Of a DNA stretch of 64,000 nucleotides, positions 9,124 through 15,166 are shown piece after piece. The stretch comes from Flavimaribacter sp024343425 (GTDB lineage: Bacteria > Pseudomonadota > Alphaproteobacteria > Rhizobiales > Rhizobiaceae), in the NCBI GenBank assembly GCA_965227645.1, contig OZ245773.1, positions 5,384,797-5,448,796 of the forward strand. Direction: 5' to 3'. Every line of letters starts with the position of its first letter. Position 1 is the stretch's first letter. The notes beneath the pieces were generated by a model that made no database searches, had not been told where the DNA came from, and was given only the letters and a program-made list of their open reading frames with translations. The translations under genes and the position numbers were made by a program.

Positions 9124-9151
9124 TTCCGGCGGCGACAGATCGCCGCCGGAA
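9124..9151 (+). promoter_or_regulatory. Intercistronic hairpin between ugpB and ugpA
   Basis: A perfect 12-bp inverted repeat (TTCCGGCGGCGA / TCGCCGCCGGAA) with a CAGA loop, 15 bp after the ugpB stop and without a U-run. In importer operons such hairpins commonly protect the upstream binding-protein mRNA or cause partial termination; either would raise UgpB over the membrane subunits. Confidence 0.75.
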
Positions 9152-9184
9152 ACTGACCGGACCGGATCGGGGGACGACGAGGCG

Positions 9185-10066
9185 ATGGAAAAGCGGGTGA
9201 CCTTCAGGGGATGGACGCTGCCGCTCATCCTGATCTTCCCGCAAGTCCTGATCTCCGCAGTCTTCTTCTTCTATCCGGCGGGCGAGGCGATCTGGCAGTC
9301 GCTGTTCATTCCGGACCCTTTCGGCCTGTCGGCGCAATTCGTCGGCCTCGGCAATTTCGAATTCCTGTTCTCCGACAAATATTACCGCGCCTCCTTCGTC
9401 ACGACGGCGATCTTCTCGACGCTGGTGACGCTCGTTTCCATGGTTCCGGCGCTGTTTCTCGCCGTGCTCGCCGACCGGCTGGTCAAGGGCGCGACGACCT
9501 ATCGCACGCTGCTGATCTGGCCTTACGCGGTGGCGCCGGCCGTGGCCGGCGTTTTGTGGCTCTTCATGTTCAACACGCGCGTCGGCGTCGTTTCCTGGTA
9601 TCTCAGCCAGCTCGGCTACGACTGGAACCACGTGCTCGACCAGACCGAGGCGATGGGGCTGGTGGTGCTTGCTTCCTCCTGGGGACGCATTAGCTACAAT
9701 TTCCTCTTCTTCTTCGCCGCGCTTCAATCCGTGCCGCGCTCGGTGATCGAGGCGGCGGCGATCGACGGCGCGCATTTCTGGCGGCGTTTCTTCACGATCG
9801 TGCTGCCGCTGATTTCGCCGACGACCTTCTTCCTGCTGGTGGTCAATGTGGTCTACGCCTTCTTCGAGACTTTCGGCGTGATCCACACGATCACCGGCGG
9901 CGGACCGCAGCAGGCGACGACGATCCTCGTCTACAAGGTCTATGCGGACGGCTTCGTCGGCCAGGATCTGGGATCCTCGGCCGCGCAGTCGGTGGTCCTG
10001 CTTCTCGTCGTCGGGGCGCTGACGGTGCTGCAGTTCAAATATGTCGAGCGGAGGGTGCACTATTGA
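9185..10066 (+). CDS. ugpA: Glycerol-3-phosphate ABC transporter permease UgpA
   Basis: 293-residue permease with six membrane spans. The MalF-type EAA loop is visible near residues 185-205 (SVIEAAAIDGAHFWRRFFTIVLP), where it docks with UgpC. Forms the heterodimeric pore with UgpE. GACGAGG lies just upstream. Its stop overlaps the TTG start of ugpE (TTGA), indicating coupled translation. Confidence 0.94.
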   Translation: MEKRVTFRGWTLPLILIFPQVLISAVFFFYPAGEAIWQSLFIPDPFGLSAQFVGLGNFEFLFSDKYYRASFVTTAIFSTLVTLVSMVPALFLAVLADRLVKGATTYRTLLIWPYAVAPAVAGVLWLFMFNTRVGVVSWYLSQLGYDWNHVLDQTEAMGLVVLASSWGRISYNFLFFFAALQSVPRSVIEAAAIDGAHFWRRFFTIVLPLISPTTFFLLVVNVVYAFFETFGVIHTITGGGPQQATTILVYKVYADGFVGQDLGSSAAQSVVLLLVVGALTVLQFKYVERRVHY

Positions 10067-10950
10067 CCTCCGAAGCCGTCAGGACCGCGCCGATCGCCGA
10101 ACCGCCGCCCGGCATGGTGGAAAAGCGCGGCCGCGCGCTGTGGCTCACCCATGTCTTCATGATCCTGGGCGTGATGGTGATCTTCTTCCCGATCTGGCTC
10201 GCCTTCGTCGCCTCCACGGTGACGCAGCCGGAAATCGTTCGCCCGCCCATGCCGCTTCTGCCCGGACCGCACCTGATCGAAAACTACAGCCGCGCGCTCT
10301 TCTCCGGCGTCAACGTGCCGGTCTTCACGATGCTGCTCAATTCGCTGGTGATGGCGCTCGGCATCGCAGTCGGCAAGATCGCGATTTCTCTCCTTTCGGC
10401 CTTCGCGATCGTCTATTTCCGCTTTCCCGGACGCGGGCTTTTCTTCTGGATGATCTTCATCACCCTGATGCTGCCGGTGGAGGTCAGGATTGTGCCGACC
10501 TACGAGGTGGTGGCCGGCTTCGGCATGCTGAACTCCTATTCCGGACTGATATTTCCGCTGATCGCGTCGGCGACGGCGACCTTCCTGTTTCGCCAGTTCT
10601 TCATGACGATCCCGGACGAACTCGCCGAAGCCGCGCGGGTGGACGGCGCAAGCCCGATGCGCTTCTTCCGCGACATCGTGCTGCCGATGAGCCGCACCAA
10701 TATCGCGGCGCTGTTCGTCATCCTCTTCATCTATGGCTGGAACCAGTATCTCTGGCCGCTCCTGATCACCACCGACCCGGACATGAACACCATCGTGATG
10801 GGCATCAAGCAGATGTTTCCCTCCGGCGACGACACGGCCGACTGGCCGGTCATCATGGCGGCGTCGATCCTGGCCATGATCCCGCCGGTGATCGTGGTGG
10901 TCTCCATGCAGCAGCTCTTCATCCGCGGCCTGCTCGACAGCGAAAAATAG
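10063..10950 (+). CDS. ugpE: Glycerol-3-phosphate ABC transporter permease UgpE
   Basis: 295-residue MalG-like permease with six spans and the EAA motif ELAEAARVDGASPMRFFRDI. Starts at TTG 10063, four bases overlapping the ugpA stop, with GGAGGG upstream; no ATG is better placed. The C-terminal FIRGLLDSEK-type tail is usual for the family. Partner of UgpA. Confidence 0.94.
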   Translation: MTSEAVRTAPIAEPPPGMVEKRGRALWLTHVFMILGVMVIFFPIWLAFVASTVTQPEIVRPPMPLLPGPHLIENYSRALFSGVNVPVFTMLLNSLVMALGIAVGKIAISLLSAFAIVYFRFPGRGLFFWMIFITLMLPVEVRIVPTYEVVAGFGMLNSYSGLIFPLIASATATFLFRQFFMTIPDELAEAARVDGASPMRFFRDIVLPMSRTNIAALFVILFIYGWNQYLWPLLITTDPDMNTIVMGIKQMFPSGDDTADWPVIMAASILAMIPPVIVVVSMQQLFIRGLLDSEK

Positions 10951-10955
10951 CACCC

Positions 10956-12008
10956 ATGGCAACAGTAGAATTCGACAATGTGAAAAAACGCTTCGGCGCG
11001 ACGGAGGTCATCCACGGTATTTCGATGGATGTGGCCGACGGCGAATTCATCGTCATCGTTGGGCCGTCCGGCTGCGGAAAATCGACGCTTCTGCGCATGG
11101 TGGCGGGGCTGGAATCGGTGTCGGAGGGCGAGATCCGCATCGACGGGGCGCGGGTCAACGAGAAGGAGCCGATGGACCGCGACATCGCCATGGTGTTCCA
11201 GAACTACGCGCTCTATCCGCATATGAGCGTGCGCCAGAACATGGCCTACAGCCTGAAGATCGCCGGCAAGGCGAAAAGCGAAATCGACCGGCGGGTGGCC
11301 GACGCCGCGAAGCTTTTGCAGCTCGAACCCTATCTTGACCGCAAGCCGCGCGAACTGTCCGGCGGCCAGCGCCAGCGTGTGGCCATGGGCCGCGCCATCG
11401 TGCGCGAGCCGGCCGTCTTCCTGTTCGACGAGCCCCTGTCCAATCTCGACGCCAAGCTGCGCGTGCAGATGCGCCTCGAGATCAAGGAGCTGCAGGCGCG
11501 CCTCGGGGTGACCTCGCTCTACGTGACGCACGACCAGGTGGAGGCGATGACCATGGCCGACCGGATGATCGTGATGAACGCGGGCGTGGCCGAACAGATC
11601 GGCTCGCCGCTCGACGTCTACGAGCGGCCGGAAACGCTGTTCGCCGCGCAGTTCATCGGCAGCCCGTCGATGAACGTCGTCGAGGGGCGCGTGTCCGGCG
11701 GCCGGGCGACGCTCGCCGACGGCGCGTCGCTTGCCTGCGCCTCGGCCCACGAGGGCGACGTGATGGTGGGCGTGCGGCCGGAACACCTCGCGGCCGACGC
11801 GGACGGGCCGATCACGCTGACGGTCTCGGCGGCGGAGCCGCTCGGCGCCAACACGCTGTTGCACGGGGTCCTGGGCGAGACGAAAACGGTCTTCACCGCC
11901 AGCCTGCCCGGCGTGCACCTGCAGTCGAAGTCGGCGGAGGCCGTGAAGCTGTCCGTGGCGCCGGAGAATATCCACCTGTTCGACCGGGAGACCGGCAGGC
12001 GGCTCTGA
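10956..12008 (+). CDS. ugpC: Glycerol-3-phosphate ABC transporter ATPase UgpC
   Basis: 350-residue MalK-type ATPase. Walker A GPSGCGKS at 36-43, signature LSGGQRQR, Walker B FLFDEPLSNLDAKLR, and a C-terminal TOBE-type regulatory region from ~residue 235. The start ATG 10956 is 5 bp after ugpE; the long upstream open frame is a shadow. Completes the ugpBAEC importer. No ugpQ phosphodiesterase is adjacent, but a GDPD gene exists at 18.6 kb. Confidence 0.95.
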   Translation: MATVEFDNVKKRFGATEVIHGISMDVADGEFIVIVGPSGCGKSTLLRMVAGLESVSEGEIRIDGARVNEKEPMDRDIAMVFQNYALYPHMSVRQNMAYSLKIAGKAKSEIDRRVADAAKLLQLEPYLDRKPRELSGGQRQRVAMGRAIVREPAVFLFDEPLSNLDAKLRVQMRLEIKELQARLGVTSLYVTHDQVEAMTMADRMIVMNAGVAEQIGSPLDVYERPETLFAAQFIGSPSMNVVEGRVSGGRATLADGASLACASAHEGDVMVGVRPEHLAADADGPITLTVSAAEPLGANTLLHGVLGETKTVFTASLPGVHLQSKSAEAVKLSVAPENIHLFDRETGRRL

Positions 12009-12056
12009 ACGGGCGTGAAATTCGATATTATCACCTAACATATTGAAATAGCTATA

Positions 12057-12473
12057 TTAAAATAAAATCTGGCTTTGTTTCGGGAATCCGCGTTTTTGAA
12101 CCGGCCGCTCCGCCGCCGGCCGTGGCGCTTCCTCCTTCCTGTCGCTGATTTGACGCGTAAACCTGTTTAAAAACAGGGTATTGACCGATTTTTTCCTTGT
12201 CCGGCAGGGCGAGTCCGGCCTGTTTTCAAAAGATATTGGCTTTGTTTCGGGATTTGGCTTTGTTTCGGGATTTGGCTTTGTTTCGGGATTTGGCTTTGTT
12301 TCGGGATTTGGCTTTGTTTCGGGATTTGGCTTTGTTTCGGGATTTGGCTTTGTTTCGGGATTTGGCTTTGTTTCGGGATTTGGCTTTGTTTCGGGATTTG
12401 GCGATTGTCGCGCGCCGGCGGCGGCCTTACGACTTGCTGTCGCGGGATGAGGCGGTTTTTCGGCGCGGCGCAT
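12057..12473 (-). other. Repeat-bearing open frame downstream of a LexA box (decayed or novel SOS locus)
   Basis: From an ATG at 12473 the frame encodes 138 residues: a short basic head, a run of nine NPETKP hexapeptides, and a tail ending FPKQSQILF. The same DNA read one base over gives IPKQSQ repeats. The tail motif FPKQSQI recurs in the protein at 58984-59712, whose promoter also carries a LexA box. That protein's conserved N-terminal domain (STGPRTPDGK...) is absent here, so this is most likely a truncated paralog or repeat-expanded relic rather than an intact gene. Translation is unproven. A hairpin CCTGTTT/AAACAGG near 12163-12179 lies within it. Confidence 0.4.
12238..12399. repeat. 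Perfect tandem array, 9 x 18 bp
   Basis: Nine identical consecutive copies of an 18-bp unit, GGCTTTGTTTCGGGATTT, followed by a partial tenth (GGC). No mismatch is present in any copy, which points to recent slippage or gene conversion. The unit length is a multiple of three, so every frame is preserved. The core GGCTTTGTTTCGGGA also occurs singly at 12071-12085 and, far away, at 59103-59117. Confidence 0.97.
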
Positions 12474-12507
12474 CCTAGCACAAACGCCGACGAAATGCAG
12501 CAAGAAT

Positions 12508-12522
12508 GTTCACGAATTGTTC
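12508..12522 (-). promoter_or_regulatory. LexA (SOS) box, alphaproteobacterial type
   Basis: GTTC-ACGAATT-GTTC matches exactly the GTTC-N7-GTTC operator of alphaproteobacterial LexA. On the minus strand it is followed by TTGCTG and, about 20 bp on, TGCTAGGAT, an arrangement closely parallel to the box and promoter at 59802-59851. It faces the 9 x 18-bp array. No plus-strand gene follows it. Confidence 0.7.
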
Positions 12523-12623
12523 TTTCATGGTGGCGTTGTTCTGGACATCGGATTTGGCCCGGCATAAGGGAGGAAGGAGAATTTGCGCAGGTTACGGCAA
12601 GCGGTTATCGCCGCACATCTATT

Positions 12624-12754
12624 GCGCCGTGGACACGGCGCTTGCTGGATACCGGATCAAGTCCGGCATGAGGAGTAAGTGGTTAGATTTGTTGACTTAA
12701 ATCCCTCATTGCGGGCTTGACCCGCAATCCAGCGACCCGCGCGTCTGCGCGGGT
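12624..12754. repeat. REPIN-like palindromic doublet, copy 1
   Basis: Order of parts: hairpin GCGCCGTG-GA-CACGGCGC; the motif GCTGGAT; hairpin CCGGA-TCAAG-TCCGG; ATGAGG; a ~28-bp AT-richer linker; then the mirror image CCCTCA, hairpin TTGCGGG-CTTGA-CCCGCAA, ATCCAGC and a GC hairpin ACCCGCGC/GCGCGGGT. The two halves are inverted copies of one REP-like module, so the whole can fold into one long cruciform, as REPINs do. The 36 bp before it (12588-12623) match the 5' flank of the GIY-YIG gene at 13279-13337. Confidence 0.88.
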
Positions 12755-12767
12755 GAGAGGTGCCTTT

Positions 12768-12825
12768 TCAAATACTGTGCAGCCAGTGGGAGATATCCTC
12801 CTGGCCGGGATTCTTTATCTCGAAC
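12768..12825 (-). pseudogene. GIY-YIG nuclease 3' remnant A
   Basis: On the minus strand the last ~16 codons read ...EDISHWLHSI-stop, the same C-terminus as the intact GIY-YIG protein at 12988-13278. Upstream, the coding sequence breaks off at a junction (TCGAACTAATCGC) into the gene's 5' flank. About 272 bp of the gene are missing. The identical junction recurs in remnant C, so both derive from one deletion event that was then copied. Confidence 0.8.
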
Positions 12826-12844
12826 TAATCGCGCCACATCTTCC

Positions 12845-12974
12845 GCGCCGTGGACACGACGCTGCTGGATACCGGATCAAGTCCGGTATGAGGGGTAAGT
12901 GGTTGGAATAGCGCCAAAAAATCCCTCATTGCGGGCTTGACCCGCAATCCAGCGGCCCGCGCGTCGGCGCGGGT
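12845..12974. repeat. REPIN-like palindromic doublet, copy 2
   Basis: Same module order as copy 1 (GC hairpin, GCTGGAT + CCGGA/TCCGG hairpin, linker, inverted second half). It lies 13 bp from the stop codon of the intact GIY-YIG gene, and so forms the downstream end of that cassette. The first hairpin carries one mismatch (CACGACGC). Confidence 0.88.
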
Positions 12975-12987
12975 GAGAGATGCCTTC

Positions 12988-13278
12988 TCAAATACTGTGC
13001 AGCCAATGGGAGATGTCTTCCCAGTCGGGATTCATCTCCTCGATCAGATCCAGTTTCCAGCTTCGCTTCCAGTTCTTGATCGCCTTCTCGCGGGCGATCG
13101 CTTCCACCAGAAGGTCGTGCTCCTCAAACCATACCAGCATCTTGACCCCGTATCTTGAGGTGAAGCCGGGCGTCAGATTGTTCTGATGCTCGTACAGACG
13201 TCCGGGCAGATCACGTGTGACGCCCGTGTAGAGCGTTCCATTCCGCTTCGAAGCGAGGATGTAGACATATCCTTTCAT
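12988..13278 (-). CDS. Small GIY-YIG endonuclease embedded in a REPIN array
   Basis: 96-residue single-domain GIY-YIG nuclease: KGYVYILASKRNGTLYTGVT holds the first GIY (YVY) and second YIG-like (YTG) motifs, followed by the R-x3-H segment (RLYEHQNN) and the catalytic-type Glu in EAIAREKAIKNWKRSWKLDLI. This is the YhbQ/UPF0213-like class. ATG 13278 is chosen because upstream codons are translated repeat DNA; the ribosome-binding site is weak. It is flanked on both sides by REPIN-like doublets and by truncated copies of its own 3' end. Family function is usually unknown; here the context suggests a role in movement of the repeats, which is inference. Confidence 0.88.
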   Translation of the reverse strand: MKGYVYILASKRNGTLYTGVTRDLPGRLYEHQNNLTPGFTSRYGVKMLVWFEEHDLLVEAIAREKAIKNWKRSWKLDLIEEMNPDWEDISHWLHSI

Positions 13279-13337
13279 CGCGTTATGAGTGCATTGTTGT
13301 TCAGGTTCCTGCAAGCGGTAATCGCCCCGCATCTTCC

Positions 13338-13467
13338 GCGCCGTGGACACGGCGCTGCTGGATACCGGATCAAGTCCGGCATGAGGAGTAAGTGGTTGGT
13401 ATTGCGCCAAAAATTCCCTCATTGCGGGCTTGACCCGCAATCCAGCGACCCGCGCGTCGGCGCGGGT
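13338..13467. repeat. REPIN-like palindromic doublet, copy 3
   Basis: Full module with an intact GC hairpin (GCGCCGTG-GA-CACGGCGC). It sits upstream of the intact GIY-YIG gene, separated by a 59-bp flank that recurs in shortened form before the other copies. The second half is inverted relative to the first. Confidence 0.88.
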
Positions 13468-13480
13468 GGGAGGTGCTTTT

Positions 13481-13539
13481 TCGAACGCCGCGCAGCCAAC
13501 GGGAGATATCCTTCCAGTCGGGGTTCATCATCTCGAACT
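13481..13539 (-). pseudogene. GIY-YIG nuclease 3' remnant C
   Basis: Minus-strand reading gives MMNPDWKDISRWL, homologous to the intact protein's NPDWEDISHWL end, but the stop codon is mutated (TGA to CGA) and the 5' part is lost at the same junction as in remnant A. It sits between REPIN copies 3 and 4, whose start-to-start spacing (220 bp) equals that of copies 1 and 2 (221 bp). Confidence 0.78.
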
Positions 13540-13557
13540 AATCGCACAACATCTTCC

Positions 13558-13686
13558 GCGCCGTGGACACGGCGCTGCTGGATACCGGATCAAGTCCGGC
13601 ATGAGGGGTAAGTGGTTGTAATTGTGTCAAAAAACCCTCATTGCGGGCTTGACCCGCAATCCAGAGACCCGCGCGTCGGCGCGGGT
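13558..13686. repeat. REPIN-like palindromic doublet, copy 4
   Basis: Complete module, nearly identical to copy 3. It is followed at 13702-13735 by a fourth, very short GIY-YIG 3' relic (TTGCAGCCGATGGGAGATAT, matching the HWLH-coding end), after which the array stops and ordinary intergenic DNA leads to the methyltransferase gene. Confidence 0.87.
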
Positions 13687-13856
13687 GGGAGGTGCTTTTT
13701 TTTATACGCCTTGCAGCCGATGGGAGATATCGCTATCGACACGGTGAAGTCAGGCATGAGGCATGAAGGGCGAGGAGCAGCCGCTCGACAGGGTCGGCCG
13801 ATTTGTCTAGCTTTCGCTTTGAGCGCGGGCGCGGCGCTGAAAACGGGAGCAGGATC

Positions 13857-14678
13857 ATGTCTGCAAACGAAGACTTCGCGGCGCTTGAAAAGCGCGGATG
13901 GGCCGACGCGGACACGGCTGCGGCCTACGCCAGGGATTTTGCGCGGGCCTCGGAAATGGCCGTGCCGACGCTTGTCGCGGAATCCGCGGCCGGGTCCGGC
14001 ACACATGTGCTGGACCTGTGTTGCGGGCAGGGGATCGTGGCGCGCGGGCTGCTGGACGCCGGCGCCAAGGTGACCGGCCTCGATTTTTCACCCGCCATGC
14101 TGGCGATCGCGCGCGAAAACGCGCCGGAGGCGGAGTTCATCGAGGGCGACGCGATGGACCTGCCCTTCGAAGACGGGTTTTTCGACGCCGTGGCCATGGG
14201 CTTCGGCATGCCGCATGTGCCCGACCCGCCGGCCGTGATGGCCGAAGCGCGCCGCGTGTTGAAGCCCGGCGGCCGGTTTGCCTATTCCGTGTGGCTCGCC
14301 GCCGAGCGCTCGGCCTTCACCTATGTCTTCGCGGCGATCGGCGCGCATGGCGCGCCGGAGGTGACGCTGCCGCCCGGACCGGGCGCGACCGACTATGGCG
14401 AAGAGGACCGCGCTTTCGCAGCAATGACGGCGGCGGGCTTCGGGCGCTTGCGCGCAACCGAAGTAGACAGCCGCTGGACGATCGACGATCCGGGCGCGCC
14501 TTTCGATTTCTTCGTGGAGGGCACGGTGCGCGGCGCGGCGATGCTGCGCCCGCAGCCCGACACCAACAAGCGGGCGATCCGCGCCGCCGTGGTCGACAAG
14601 GTGCTGGCGAACCACGGCGCGACGGCGCCCTGGGACACGCCCATTCCTTCAGTCGTGATTTCCGGGACGGCGGTGTGA
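13857..14678 (+). CDS. Class I SAM-dependent methyltransferase
   Basis: 273 residues. Motif I HVLDLCCGQG with the SAM-binding Gly loop, the post-I acidic residue in VTGLDFSPAML, FIEGDAMDLPF, and the LKPGGRFAYSVW motif all match the UbiE/Methyltransf_11-25 type. The start ATG 13857 follows GGGAGCAGGA; the upstream ATG at 13803 lacks a site. Substrate unknown. The gene follows directly after the REPIN array. Confidence 0.85.
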   Translation: MSANEDFAALEKRGWADADTAAAYARDFARASEMAVPTLVAESAAGSGTHVLDLCCGQGIVARGLLDAGAKVTGLDFSPAMLAIARENAPEAEFIEGDAMDLPFEDGFFDAVAMGFGMPHVPDPPAVMAEARRVLKPGGRFAYSVWLAAERSAFTYVFAAIGAHGAPEVTLPPGPGATDYGEEDRAFAAMTAAGFGRLRATEVDSRWTIDDPGAPFDFFVEGTVRGAAMLRPQPDTNKRAIRAAVVDKVLANHGATAPWDTPIPSVVISGTAV

Positions 14679-14685
14679 GGAAAAC

Positions 14686-15135
14686 TCAGTCGCGGCGCAG
14701 CTCTTCGCGCACCTGCATCAGGATCTTGCCGAGCTTGTTGAGGCCGTTTCCGTCGGGGCCGCAGCCCCAGTAGGAATCCATCGGCGCGTTTTCGACGATC
14801 ATGGATTTGCCCGTCGACAAAAGCAGTTCGCGCGGTGTCTCGTGCGTCTGGAACTTGATCCGCACGGCGTCGAGCATGACGCCGTCCTTGATCGCTTCCC
14901 AGTCGTCGCGCAGCGGAATCTGCCGCGTCATGCCCAGCGCCTTCGCGTCCTTCGGCTTGTTCGCGACGCGGATGCGCTCCCGATAGCCGGCGTCGTGGAA
15001 CTTCTGCGCCTGGAAATAGTGTTCGACCGTGCGCCACCAGACATCGTCCATCGCGACGCCATAGGGCGCGAAGTTCGAGAACTCCGACCAGTCGTCGGTC
15101 TGGGCGTAGAAGTAGATCGTGTCGGCTGGATACAT
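14686..15135 (-). CDS. NADAR-domain protein (YbiA/RibX-like N-glycosidase family)
   Basis: 149 residues covering the whole NADAR domain: SEFSNFAPYGV near the start, the WRTVEHYFQAQKF block with the family Glu, the KALGMTRQIPLRDDW segment, and the SYWGCGPDGNGLNKLGKILM end. NADAR proteins cleave N-glycosidic bonds in riboflavin-pathway intermediates or remove ADP-ribose from guanine; which applies is unknown. ATG 15135 is preferred to the TTG four codons earlier. It lies 31 bp downstream of the PARIS-like gene on the same strand, so the two may be co-transcribed. Confidence 0.88.
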   Translation of the reverse strand: MYPADTIYFYAQTDDWSEFSNFAPYGVAMDDVWWRTVEHYFQAQKFHDAGYRERIRVANKPKDAKALGMTRQIPLRDDWEAIKDGVMLDAVRIKFQTHETPRELLLSTGKSMIVENAPMDSYWGCGPDGNGLNKLGKILMQVREELRRD

Positions 15136-15166
15136 GGGCGTAAACAACTATATTGACGCGACGGTA

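Noticed and set aside
7736..10060. A 774-codon open frame on the minus strand over ugpB/ugpA
   Set aside because: Antisense shadow of high-GC coding sequence; its translation is His/Arg/Asp-rich without any domain, while the plus strand encodes clear UgpB and UgpA.
12238..12399. Tandem array taken as a CRISPR
   Set aside because: The units are contiguous with no spacers, are only 18 bp long and not palindromic, and no cas gene is present.
12717..13621. Short plus-strand frames translating to MTRNPATRASARV-type peptides
   Set aside because: They are translations of the palindromic repeats themselves, repeated at each copy, not genes.
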